Positions 1 through 8,298 of a DNA stretch of 64,000 nucleotides are shown here, piece after piece. The position numbers and the translations under genes were made by a program. Below the pieces are notes generated by a model. The model saw only the letters and a program-made list of their open reading frames with translations. It did not search any database and was not told where the DNA came from. Positions within the stretch are counted from its first letter, which is position 1; the number at the start of each line of letters is the position of its first letter. This DNA comes from JAPOUP01 sp026708635. Lineage in GTDB: Bacteria; Pseudomonadota; Alphaproteobacteria; Rhodobacterales; Rhodobacteraceae. Location of the stretch: contig OZ241336.1 of assembly GCA_965200115.1 (NCBI GenBank), positions 2,976,001-3,040,000 of the forward strand, written 5' to 3'.

Positions 1-2
1 GG

Positions 3-278
3 GGCGCCGTCATACTGACCCGAGGTGCGGAAGGGGTCATGTTGCGGGAAAACGGCCGGATCACGCGTCATCCGGGCCATTCGGTGGAGGTTGTGAGCGC
101 CCACGGGGCGGGGGACATGTTCACCGGCGCTCTCGCCGCCCGACTGACGTCGGGCGAACCGCTGGAGTCCGCGCTGCGTTTTGCCCAGGCCGCTGCCGGA
201 CTGTTCGTGTCCTCGCCCATTGACCGTAGGCGCGAAGTCACATACGCCGCCGTTGAGGCGTTCCTTGCCCCGGGGTAG
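3..278 (+). CDS. PfkB-family carbohydrate kinase, C-terminal part (5' end outside window)
   Basis: The reading frame is open from the window edge; the first in-window residues (GAVILTRGAEG) precede the PfkB ATP-site signature GAGDMFTGAL, whose Asp is the catalytic base in ribokinase/PfkB sugar and nucleoside kinases. About 91 C-terminal residues are visible, roughly the last third of a typical 300-residue enzyme. It lies 63 bases upstream of the BtpA-family gene on the same strand and probably shares its transcript. The phosphoryl acceptor (sugar, nucleoside or sugar phosphate) cannot be told from this fragment. Confidence 0.85.
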   Translation, partial: GAVILTRGAEGVMLRENGRITRHPGHSVEVVSAHGAGDMFTGALAARLTSGEPLESALRFAQAAAGLFVSSPIDRRREVTYAAVEAFLAPG

Positions 279-341
279 ACGCGAGGCGGTGCGTCCGTGA
301 TCGATACTGTCCACGCCGGGGATGATAGTGGGAAAGGATCG

Positions 342-1145
342 ATGACCAGATACGAGGCGCTGTTCGGAACGGTCAAGCCCGTTATCGGCATGGTTCATCT
401 GGGCGCCTTGCCGGGAGCACCGCTCCATGATGCTGACCGAGGCTTGGACGGCCTTGTGGCGTCGGCGCGGGCGGATCTCGCTGCCCTGCAGGAGGCGGGA
501 TTCGACGCCGTTTTGTTCGGAAACGAAAACGACAGACCCTACGAACTGGATGTCGATTCCGCGTCTACCGCCACGATGGCATTTGTAATCGGTCAGTTGA
601 GGAGCGAGATCACGGTTCCCTTCGGCGTCAACGTTCTCTGGGATCCGATGGCGACTGTCGCGCTCGCGGCATCCACCGGCGCCGCGTTCTGCCGTGAGAT
701 CTTTACGGGCACGTATGCCTCCGATATGGGATTTTGGTCTCCCGATGCGGGCAAGGCAATGCGCTACCGTGATCGTCTGGGGCGTTCGGACCTCGTCATG
801 CTCTACAACGTCTCCGCCGAGTTCGCGGACAGCCTTGACCGCCGGCCGCTTCAGGACAGGGCCCGGTCCGCGGTCTTTTCCTCGATTCCCGATGCCGTTC
901 TGGTTTCCGGCACCATCACCGGCGAGGCCGCGGAACTGCGGGATCTGGAAGCGGTTAAGGTGGTGCTGCCGCATACTCCGGTGATGGCCAACACGGGCGT
1001 GAGGCATGACACCGTCGCCGACGTCCTGAGGATCGCGGATGGCTGCGTTGTCGGCTCGGCATTGAAGTTCGATGGCGATACGTGGAAAGCGGTGGATCCC
1101 GTCCGGGCGCGGGATTTCATGCGGCGGGCAAGATCCGTTACATGA
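342..1145 (+). CDS. BtpA/SgcQ-family protein
   Basis: 267 residues from the ATG at 342, chosen because an AAAGGA ribosome site lies just upstream; an in-frame ATC-rich extension starting at the GTG at 297 is unlikely. The N terminus (KPVIGMVHLGALPGAP) and the following GFDAVLFGNENDRPY segment are typical of the BtpA family, a TIM-barrel-like fold. BtpA was named for an effect on photosystem I in cyanobacteria, but relatives such as E. coli SgcQ sit in sugar operons, and no reaction is established to my knowledge. Its stop codon overlaps the next start (ATGA), so it is translationally coupled to the M42 gene, the same partnership as sgcQ and sgcX in E. coli. A catabolic enzyme role is inferred from context. 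Confidence 0.85.
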   Translation: MTRYEALFGTVKPVIGMVHLGALPGAPLHDADRGLDGLVASARADLAALQEAGFDAVLFGNENDRPYELDVDSASTATMAFVIGQLRSEITVPFGVNVLWDPMATVALAASTGAAFCREIFTGTYASDMGFWSPDAGKAMRYRDRLGRSDLVMLYNVSAEFADSLDRRPLQDRARSAVFSSIPDAVLVSGTITGEAAELRDLEAVKVVLPHTPVMANTGVRHDTVADVLRIADGCVVGSALKFDGDTWKAVDPVRARDFMRRARSVT

Positions 1146-2215
1146 GTATTCGTGACCTCCTTATCGACCTCATGTCAGTTCCCGGACTTTCGGGACACGA
1201 GGATCGTGTGCGCCGGCGGATTTCCGGTCACCTCCGCCCGTTGCCCGTGGCGAGCGATCGGTTAGGCAATCTCTGGACCACCCTTGAGGGCCGTGGGCCG
1301 AACGTACTTCTGTTCACCCATATGGATCAGCCCGGTTTTGTGGTCCGTAGGATCGAAGCCAATGGCTTTCTCCGTCTCCAGCGTGTCGGCGGTGTGCCCG
1401 AACGTGCCCTTGCCAGCCAGATGGTAACCGTCTGTCTCCGCGAGGGGCGGGATATCGATGGGGTTATCGCCAACAAGAGTCACCATGCCACGACCCCGGA
1501 GGAGAGGTACACGGTTGTTCGCTGTTCAGACCTTTATGTTGACTGCGGCTTTGACACCCGCGAGGCGGCCGAGTCGACCGGTATCCGTATCGGCGCTCCG
1601 GTCGTCTATCGTCCCGGCGGTTGGGAACTGGGGGAACACCGCGTAACAGGTCCCGCCATCGATGACCGGGCGGGTTGCGCCGTCCTGATCGAGGTGGCCC
1701 GCATGCTTGCCGGCCGCGGTGACGGCCCGACCGTTCACGTCGCCTTCACGACCCAGGAGGAATTCTCCCTGCGCGGTGCGCAGCCATTGGCGCAGCGGTT
1801 GCGGCCGGACATCGCCATTCAGGTCGATATCATGCTGGCCACCGATACGCCCGACATGACTGGTCTGGGCGAAATGCTTCTGGGCCAGGGGCCGGGAATC
1901 AGTCTTTACAGTTTCCACGGCCGTGGCACCCTCAATGGAGTGATCCCGCATCCGGCGATGGTCAGGCTGTTCGAGACAACGGCTGGCGGTATCGGCGTGT
2001 CGCTCCAGCGTAGCGCCCAGATTGGAGTGCTGACCGATCTATCCCATGTCCAGCTTGTCGGCGAAGGTGTCGCCTCGATCGACGTGGGGTTCCCCATGCG
2101 TTATTCGCATTCCTCACACGAGATCGTCGACCTTCGCGACTTGGACGCACTGGCTAAACTCCTGATCGCCGCACTGGCGCGCATAGATCCGGGTTTCAGC
2201 CTTTCGCGTGATTGA
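1142..2215 (+). CDS. M42-family (FrvX/SgcX-like) metallopeptidase homologue
   Basis: 357 residues. The dinuclear-metal ligand pattern of M42 enzymes is visible: HMDQPG near residue 60, AIDDRAG near 175, QEEF near 210 with the catalytic Glu pair, an Asp in TDTPDM, and a late SHSSHE His. M42 proteins are cytoplasmic aminopeptidases, but FrvX and SgcX homologues in sugar operons have no settled substrate. The start overlaps the BtpA stop by ATGA, and the FGGY kinase begins 18 bases downstream, so all are probably one operon. Given the neighbours, hydrolysis of an amide or glycosyl-amino compound is as plausible as peptide cleavage; this is inference. Confidence 0.85.
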   Translation: MSIRDLLIDLMSVPGLSGHEDRVRRRISGHLRPLPVASDRLGNLWTTLEGRGPNVLLFTHMDQPGFVVRRIEANGFLRLQRVGGVPERALASQMVTVCLREGRDIDGVIANKSHHATTPEERYTVVRCSDLYVDCGFDTREAAESTGIRIGAPVVYRPGGWELGEHRVTGPAIDDRAGCAVLIEVARMLAGRGDGPTVHVAFTTQEEFSLRGAQPLAQRLRPDIAIQVDIMLATDTPDMTGLGEMLLGQGPGISLYSFHGRGTLNGVIPHPAMVRLFETTAGGIGVSLQRSAQIGVLTDLSHVQLVGEGVASIDVGFPMRYSHSSHEIVDLRDLDALAKLLIAALARIDPGFSLSRD

Positions 2216-2233
2216 CGGATCGGACCGAACCCG

Positions 2234-3748
2234 GTGTCCTATACGCTCGGCATCGATATAGGAACCTACGAATCTAAGGGGGTGCTGGTGTGCGCCGGCA
2301 CCGGTGCCATTGTCGCGCAGGCCGCGCATCCGCACGAAATGCTCGTGCCCCGACCGGGCTGGGCGGAGCATCGGCCCGAGGAGGACTGGTGGGGCGACAC
2401 GGTGCGCGTCATCCGCCAGCTGATGTCCGGGAGCGGCATTGGACCGGATCAAATAGCCGCGCTCGCGGTCTCCGCCATCGGTCCCTGCATGCTGCCCGTG
2501 GATGCGGACGGAAGGCCGCTGATGAACGGAGTCCTGTACGGTGTCGATACACGCGCCGAAAGGGAGATCGCCGATCTGAACTCCACGATCGGCGAAGGCA
2601 ATATCCTCGCGACCTGCGGCAATGCACTGACATCTCAGTCGGTCGGCCCGAAAATACTCTGGTTCAGGCGAAACCATCCCGATCTATACGCGAAGACACA
2701 CAAGATACTGACCTCGACCAGTTTCATAACGCACCGTCTGACCGACGAGTGGGTAATTGACCACTATACGGCCGCGAACCTGAATCCTTTGTACGATGTG
2801 GGCAGGCTTGAATGGACGGACAGGCTGACCGGCGAGATCATCGCGCCGGAACGACTGCCAAGGCTGTGTTGGAGTAGTGAGATAGCGGGATTCGTCACTG
2901 CCCGGGCCGCCGCCGAAACGGGCCTCACGAAGGGTACTCCAGTTACCTGCGGCACCATAGATGCCGCGGCTGAGGCCGTCAGTGTGGGTGTCCGCGATCC
3001 GGGTGATATGATGATGATGTATGGTTCGACCGTGTTCGTTGTCCAGGTGACCGGCGAGTCGGTGCGAGACCCCCGACTCTGGTATGCGCCCTGGCTTGTC
3101 CGCGGCCGGCACGCCTTGATGGCGGGACTCGCGACTTCGGGTACGCTCACTCACTGGTTCCGCGACCGGTTCGCCAGGGAGTTCAGCCGCGAGGAGGCGT
3201 TCTCCCGGCTTGCCGCCGAGGCCTCCGAATCGCGCCCTGGCGCGAACGGATTGATAATGCTGCCCTATTTTTCGGGTGAACGCACGCCGATCCATGATCC
3301 AAAAGCGAAGGGCGTCTTTTTTGGGCTGAACCTAACCCATACCCGGGGAGACATGTACCGAGCGATGATTGAGGGCATTGCCATGGGCACCGCCCACGTG
3401 TTGGAGACCTATAGGGACATAGGTGTGGAGCCGGCGCGGATCATGGCTGTTGGGGGAGGCACCAAAAACGGTCTCTGGTTGCGGTCAACATCTGATTTCG
3501 GTGATGTGACCCAGACCGTCAGCGGAATTTCGGTCGGCGCCTGCTATGGCGATGCATTTCTCGCGGCTGTTGCCGTCGGACTGGCTCGGTGGGACGACAT
3601 TGGCGATTGGAACCCGCCAGCGGGCACGGTTGCGCCGCGACGTCTGGAGATGCATGACCGTCACTATCGGCTCTTCCGGCGCCTTTACGAGCGGACCAGG
3701 GATATCGCGGCCGAGTTGGGTGTGGAACCGGAGGAAGCGAACCGGTAG
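2234..3748 (+). CDS. FGGY-family carbohydrate kinase (xylulokinase-like)
   Basis: 504 residues, the normal FGGY length. The start is GTG. Visible family features are the N-terminal phosphate-binding motif GIDIGTYESKGVLV, PYFSGERTPIHDPKAKGVFFGL in the C-terminal domain, and the adenosine-binding VGGGTKNGLW near residue 415. It phosphorylates a sugar or polyol with ATP in the cytoplasm. Xylulose, ribulose, erythritol-type and autoinducer-2-type substrates are all handled by close relatives, so the substrate is left open. It is the last gene of the PfkB-BtpA-M42-FGGY block and ends about 200 bases from the converging ABC transporter operon. Confidence 0.88.
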   Translation: MSYTLGIDIGTYESKGVLVCAGTGAIVAQAAHPHEMLVPRPGWAEHRPEEDWWGDTVRVIRQLMSGSGIGPDQIAALAVSAIGPCMLPVDADGRPLMNGVLYGVDTRAEREIADLNSTIGEGNILATCGNALTSQSVGPKILWFRRNHPDLYAKTHKILTSTSFITHRLTDEWVIDHYTAANLNPLYDVGRLEWTDRLTGEIIAPERLPRLCWSSEIAGFVTARAAAETGLTKGTPVTCGTIDAAAEAVSVGVRDPGDMMMMYGSTVFVVQVTGESVRDPRLWYAPWLVRGRHALMAGLATSGTLTHWFRDRFAREFSREEAFSRLAAEASESRPGANGLIMLPYFSGERTPIHDPKAKGVFFGLNLTHTRGDMYRAMIEGIAMGTAHVLETYRDIGVEPARIMAVGGGTKNGLWLRSTSDFGDVTQTVSGISVGACYGDAFLAAVAVGLARWDDIGDWNPPAGTVAPRRLEMHDRHYRLFRRLYERTRDIAAELGVEPEEANR

Positions 3749-3956
3749 CCGCTCGGTCTGAATCAGGCTACCCGATATCATCACCGTCCACGTGCAATGC
3801 CTCCGGTGTTTCCGGCGTGACCCGGTCTTGGGGTCATGACTGTCTCGCGAGTGGCGAAACATGACGGGAGGGCGACCCAAAGGTGCACGGGTGCGGCTTC
3901 CCTAGGCGCTGAACATACAGCCCCCTCCACGTGGCGCCGATCGTTCGCCGATTCGG

Positions 3957-4874
3957 TCATTTCACCGCGCCGGCGGCCATTCCCTTGATGATGAAGCGCT
4001 CGAGCGCCACGCCTATGATTATCAGGGGCACGATCGCCGTGGTCGAGAGCGCCGCCATAGCCCACCAGTTTATGCCCTGGCTACCGGTCTGGCTGGCTAC
4101 CATTACCGGCAGTGTCTTGGCGTTTGTGGAGGTCAGCAGGGCCGCGAAGAAGTACTCGTTCCAGGTCAGGACGAGAGACAGGATGAAAGCGGCCACCGTG
4201 CCGGGTAGTGCGATCGGCATGACGATCGTGAGAAACGCTTTCCAGATCGACAATCCGTCCACAAGCGCCGCCTCCTCCAGTTCCACCGGAATTGACTGAA
4301 ACTGGTCCCGCATGATCCATATGACGATAGGAAGTACCGTCAGTGTATACAGAAGGATCAGGCCTATCCTGGTATCAAGCAGGTCGAGGGACCGGTAGAG
4401 AACCAGGAAAGGCAGCGCGAGCACCACCGGCGGCAGGATCAACTGGCTCAGGAAGAAGAACGAGATGTCGGGGTTGCGCATGAAGCCGAACCTGTATTGG
4501 AAACGGCTGAGGCCGTAAGCGGCGAGCGAGCCCAGTACGACCGCCAGGGCCGAGGCGGAGACGCTGGTTATGGCCGAGTTGGCGAAGCGTTTCACGAACT
4601 CCTCGCGTACGGTGGATTCCTGCCCGATCAGCCGCGGGGAAAGACCGAGACTGTCCCAGCCCTTCCAGGCCGGCCAGAAATCAACGAAGGGAATCATGTG
4701 TCCCTGCATGACGTTTGGAGCCAGCTTGAAGCTCGTTGTGACGGTCCAATAGATTGGAAACAGGCATACCACTGTCCAGACAAGCAGAATGCCATAGACC
4801 GCCACACGTCCCGCGTACCATCTGGCCCTGTATGCCAGATCGCTGGAATGGTCATGGAATATCTGTTCGGTCAT
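3957..4874 (-). CDS. ABC sugar transporter permease, MalG type
   Basis: 305 residues with six predicted membrane segments and the cytoplasmic EAA loop EEAALVDGLSIWKAF near residue 200 that contacts the ATPase. This is the second permease of a CUT1-type carbohydrate importer (MalG/UgpE class). It is the last gene of a minus-strand operon; its start lies one base from the stop of the upstream permease. No ATP-binding subunit follows it: the next gene is the convergent FGGY kinase. Confidence 0.93.
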   Translation of the reverse strand: MTEQIFHDHSSDLAYRARWYAGRVAVYGILLVWTVVCLFPIYWTVTTSFKLAPNVMQGHMIPFVDFWPAWKGWDSLGLSPRLIGQESTVREEFVKRFANSAITSVSASALAVVLGSLAAYGLSRFQYRFGFMRNPDISFFFLSQLILPPVVLALPFLVLYRSLDLLDTRIGLILLYTLTVLPIVIWIMRDQFQSIPVELEEAALVDGLSIWKAFLTIVMPIALPGTVAAFILSLVLTWNEYFFAALLTSTNAKTLPVMVASQTGSQGINWWAMAALSTTAIVPLIIIGVALERFIIKGMAAGAVK

Positions 4875-4875
4875 G

Positions 4876-5979
4876 TCAGTACTTCGGGTTCATCCAGCGG
4901 TCGACGGCCTTCATGAAAGCCGTGATCGCGATGACAATGAGCGCAAGATAGACGATCGCCAGAAGGGTTCCGTAACCGACGTTGGAGCGATCCCGATATT
5001 CGCGGAAGATGAAACTTGTAACGCTGTCGGTCGCGCCGCCCGGACCGCCAGATGTGACATTGATGATTATGTCCGCCAGTTTCAGCTTGAAGATGATACG
5101 GATGAGTATCGCTGTAAGCGAGACGGGGAGCATCAGCGGAAACGTCACTTCCCAGAATCCTCGCCAGCCGCTGGCGCCGTCGACGCGGGCGGCTTCCTGG
5201 ACTTCGCGCGGGATAGCCTGAAGTCCGGCGAGCAGCATGATCATCATGAACGGAATGAACGTCCAGGCGTCCATGATCATGATGGTCAGCCTCGCGATTT
5301 CGGGATCGCCGAAGAAACTTGGCCGATCCCAGCCCAGCCATCGCGCCAGTTGTGAGATCGGCCCGAACCGGATTTCAAGCATTGACTTGCCGACCATCCA
5401 GGATACCGCTACCGGCGAGAGCATCAGTGGCATCAGGAACGCGACCCGAAAGAACCTGCGCGCCCGGATCTGGGTCGCCTGGATCAGCGCCAGGCCGAAA
5501 GCTATGGAATATTCCACGAGTATCGCCAGCGTGTAATAGACCATGTTCTTCAGTGCGTTCCAGTAGAATGGATCGGTCCACATCTGCCGGACGTTATCGA
5601 GACCATTGAAGCGTGGCCCCTCGAAAGCCGAGAGATTCCAGTTCGAGAAAGCGAGCGTGAGCGCGAAAATCAGCGGAAAGATCACCATTGCCACGACAAA
5701 CAGGGTTGCCGGAAGCACGAAAAGTGTCCGCTTGCCCTGCTCGCCGTGCAGCACGACCTGCGCGATGCACAGACAGGTGGCCCAGAGCAGATACGCGTAT
5801 AGCGCCAGGCGCCAGCTGGACAGTTCCACAGCCAGATATCCCGTCTGCGCAATGGCGCACCAGGCAAAGGCCATGGCCATCAGCGCGAAAGACCCCCAGA
5901 TTAGGACTTTACCGATGAACCTGCGTCGCTCTCCGATGTCGTCACCGGTCACGACATGCAGAAGGTCTCCCTGGCTCAT
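4876..5979 (-). CDS. ABC sugar transporter permease, MalF type
   Basis: 367 residues from the ATG at 5979. The frame stays open upstream to 6135, but that part is Arg/Pro-rich and covers a GC-rich palindrome and the end of the preceding gene, so I reject it. The protein has an N-terminal extension with two extra hydrophobic segments, then the six-helix permease core with EAA loop EVQEAARVDGASGWRGF near residue 260. It pairs with the MalG-type permease directly downstream to form the membrane channel of a carbohydrate importer. Confidence 0.92.
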   Translation of the reverse strand: MSQGDLLHVVTGDDIGERRRFIGKVLIWGSFALMAMAFAWCAIAQTGYLAVELSSWRLALYAYLLWATCLCIAQVVLHGEQGKRTLFVLPATLFVVAMVIFPLIFALTLAFSNWNLSAFEGPRFNGLDNVRQMWTDPFYWNALKNMVYYTLAILVEYSIAFGLALIQATQIRARRFFRVAFLMPLMLSPVAVSWMVGKSMLEIRFGPISQLARWLGWDRPSFFGDPEIARLTIMIMDAWTFIPFMMIMLLAGLQAIPREVQEAARVDGASGWRGFWEVTFPLMLPVSLTAILIRIIFKLKLADIIINVTSGGPGGATDSVTSFIFREYRDRSNVGYGTLLAIVYLALIVIAITAFMKAVDRWMNPKY

Positions 5980-6021
5980 ACGTTCAAGGCTTTCGGCGCA
6001 TGGTTCGGGGGCCGGACTGCA

Positions 6022-6037
6022 GGCCCCCCGGGGGGCC
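6022..6037. promoter_or_regulatory. Perfect GC palindrome between binding-protein and permease genes
   Basis: GGCCCCCCGGGGGGCC is an uninterrupted 16-base palindrome in the 83-base gap between the binding-protein stop (6063) and the permease start (5979). In RNA it can form a very stable hairpin without a following U tract. Stem-loops in this position, as between malE and malF, commonly protect the binding-protein message from 3' decay and lower downstream expression. That role is inferred here. Confidence 0.55.
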
Positions 6038-6062
6038 GCGCGGGGGCGCGGCGAAACCCGGC

Positions 6063-7712
6063 TCACATTCCCAGCGAGGCCTTGTAGAGCGCGATCTGCT
6101 GCTGGCGCCCGATCTGATCGGTGATGTTTTCCCATGTGGCGGCTATGGCGTCGGCGGTTTCCTGCGCTGAACCGTACTGGCCGGCGAACCCCTTCGCCAG
6201 CTCGTCTTCCGCGACCGAGTAATATTGGAAGATGCCGGGGATACGGGGTTCGATGGCCGCGTTCGGATGGTTGTAGCTGTCGGCGTTCGAGCCGAGGTAA
6301 TCCTCAATGAACGCGCGGTCGTAACCCGCCTCTTCCCACTCGTCATAGTTGAAATGACTGTTCCGGTAAGGCTGGAAGCCCGACGGATATGCGGACGCCC
6401 AGAGCGAGAGATCCTTGCCTCCAAGATGTGCCGCCGCCGACCATGCCGCCTTCTGTCTCTGCGCGTCACCGTCGACGGTGGCCATGACGTATACACCCCA
6501 GCCGATGTAGGCCATATTGGGCGCTTCGTTCATGGTGTTTTCCCATTCGCCCGTAGACGCGTTGTAGACTCGGTCGGAAGCGGGATTGATGCCGAAGCCC
6601 ACGACGTCGCCCACGACGGAGGTGTCCGAAGTGCGGGCGTTCGAGCCCACGTCACCCCACCACATCAGCATTGATCCGGTCCCGGCGAGGAACTGCTGGA
6701 ATGCGGTGGTGCCGGGATCGGCGTTGATTTGGTCGGCCGGATAGGCGTCCGCTTCGATCAGCTCGAAAACGTCCTCGATAGCCTGGACCCATGCCGGGTT
6801 GTTGACCCGGGGTTTCATCGTATCGGGGTCGAAGAGCCATGCCGGATCGTTCGGATGTTTGGCGTATGCGGCCGCGCGGTTCTCAAGGAAATAGAAGCCG
6901 AAACCACCCCAACCCTTTAGAGGATCGAGATAGCCGTGCGCATCCAGTCCCGTCAGCGGATCGGCCTTGCCCTTTAGTTCCCTGGAGATTTGATTGATTT
7001 CCTGCCAGGTCGCGGGTACGTCGCGGCCGGTGACGGAACCCTCGCCGAAATAGTCGGTGCGATAGGCGAAGGTGTGGCAGTCACCGTCGATCGAAACACG
7101 GTAAGTCCGGCCGTCCCAAGTGCCGACCGGTGCCTGCAAGTAGCTAACGTAGTCGTCCATGTCGATGACGTTCCTAACCCAGTCCGGCATGACGGAGGCC
7201 ATGCCTCTGCCAAGAACATCGCCTTCGAAAGGCGCGCCCATCTCGATGATATCGAAGTCGACCGTGCCCGTCGCGATCGACTGCTGGAGGCGTGCGTTGT
7301 AGTCGGCCTGGGCGAGGTCAATCCAGTTTATCCTCGCTCCCGTATAGGCTTCCCAGGGTTTGAGGAATCCACGGAACAGGAAGTTATGGAGGTTCTGGTT
7401 GTTCAGTCCCATGAAGGTCAGTTCGACGCCGGCGAATTCGCCCTCGCTCACCACTTCCTTGATCGGGCCGAGGCACATTTCACCGACTTTTTGCCAGTCC
7501 GCGTCGGTGGGTGACCCCATGCCCACGCCGGGAATCTTCAGAATTTCGGCGCGCAGCCTGTCATGCGAGGCCGCCCAGGCCGGTCGGACGCCCGCGCCGG
7601 TCGCCACACCCGAGAAAGCGGTCACCGCTCCTGTCGCGGTGAGTCCTTTCAGCATATCGCGTCGCCGCAGTTTCCCGGCACGTTTCATATAGTTGTAGAC
7701 ACCTGTCTTCAT
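6063..7712 (-). CDS. Extracellular solute-binding protein of a sugar ABC transporter
   Basis: 549 residues. The start at 7712 follows a GGGAAGGA ribosome site. Residues 16-48 form a twin-arginine signal (RRRDMLKG, a hydrophobic stretch, then AWA). The mature part reads as a family 1 binding protein, with WIDLAQADYNARLQQSIATG and a later VSIDGDCHTFAYRTDYFGEG hinge region. It is longer than the usual 400-450 residues of this family. It captures the substrate in the periplasm and hands it to the two permeases encoded downstream. The substrate is not identifiable; the facing kinase genes suggest a sugar or nucleoside-like compound. Confidence 0.9.
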   Translation of the reverse strand: MKTGVYNYMKRAGKLRRRDMLKGLTATGAVTAFSGVATGAGVRPAWAASHDRLRAEILKIPGVGMGSPTDADWQKVGEMCLGPIKEVVSEGEFAGVELTFMGLNNQNLHNFLFRGFLKPWEAYTGARINWIDLAQADYNARLQQSIATGTVDFDIIEMGAPFEGDVLGRGMASVMPDWVRNVIDMDDYVSYLQAPVGTWDGRTYRVSIDGDCHTFAYRTDYFGEGSVTGRDVPATWQEINQISRELKGKADPLTGLDAHGYLDPLKGWGGFGFYFLENRAAAYAKHPNDPAWLFDPDTMKPRVNNPAWVQAIEDVFELIEADAYPADQINADPGTTAFQQFLAGTGSMLMWWGDVGSNARTSDTSVVGDVVGFGINPASDRVYNASTGEWENTMNEAPNMAYIGWGVYVMATVDGDAQRQKAAWSAAAHLGGKDLSLWASAYPSGFQPYRNSHFNYDEWEEAGYDRAFIEDYLGSNADSYNHPNAAIEPRIPGIFQYYSVAEDELAKGFAGQYGSAQETADAIAATWENITDQIGRQQQIALYKASLGM

Positions 7713-8298
7713 TTTCCTTCCCTTTCGTTACTGGCGGATGGTTTGGGACCTACTCCGCCGGGAGCGCGGTAATCGTGAGGGCCACCGTTACGCACGTCCG
7801 CGCCGACACCCCCCCGGAACCCGTCTCGGATCTATCTCAGACCCTAAAGTGTCACCGCATCGGTTCATTCTGTCAAGGAAATTTGCCCGCGGGTTGAGGA
7901 CGGTACCGCTGGATGTGGCAAGCGATGGGGCGCTGATTCGCGGTCGGTCCCCGGATGGAATGCGACGGGTCGCCATGTGGGGGGCGTTCAGGTGTCTTGA
8001 TGGATGTCTACCGTCCTCCGGCCCATCTCCGCCTGCGCGGGGAGCGGACAGCTCCGACGTCCGGGATATTCCATACAGCGGTATGGAATATCCCGACGTT
8101 GTTCCTTCCCGAACCGCCCTCGATATCGCCGTCATCGAGCATATCGACATTTTATGTCAGTTCCCGGAGCCATACGTCGGGCATATCCCCAAAGTCTTCA
8201 CATCGGATAATCCTATGGATTTGGCTTCATGGCGCCTTGGATGCGTCGCCCGAATGAAACTGTCATATTTCCGTCACCCCGATACCGTCGGGGCGATA
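7713..8298. other. 586-base intergenic region between leuA end and the ABC operon
   Basis: Contains the leader and presumed promoter of the minus-strand transporter operon and the 3' region of leuA. The only strong structure is the inverted repeat at 8062-8095. A 262-codon open frame spans this region on the plus strand and runs into leuA antisense; it shows no family features and no ribosome site, so I do not call it a gene. Confidence 0.6.
8062..8095. promoter_or_regulatory. 15-bp perfect inverted repeat (operator or hairpin)
   Basis: CGGGATATTCCATAC (8062-8076) and its exact reverse complement (8081-8095) flank a 4-base spacer AGCG. A further ACGT/ACGT match (8057-8060, 8096-8099) continues the symmetry past a one-base bulge. 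It is AT-richer than its surroundings. It lies about 350 bases upstream of the binding-protein gene and 200 bases past the leuA stop. No T tract follows on either strand, so an operator for a dimeric or tetrameric regulator, or a structured RNA end, is more likely than a simple intrinsic terminator. Confidence 0.55.

Noticed and set aside
3818..3836. TGACCC/GGGTCA stem between the convergent FGGY and permease genes as a bidirectional terminator
   Set aside because: Only six pairs, a seven-base loop and no T tract on either strand; too weak to call.
5505..5518. TATGGAATATTCCA resembling half of the dyad at 8062-8095
   Set aside because: It is inside the permease coding sequence, matches only part of the arm, and lacks the second arm.
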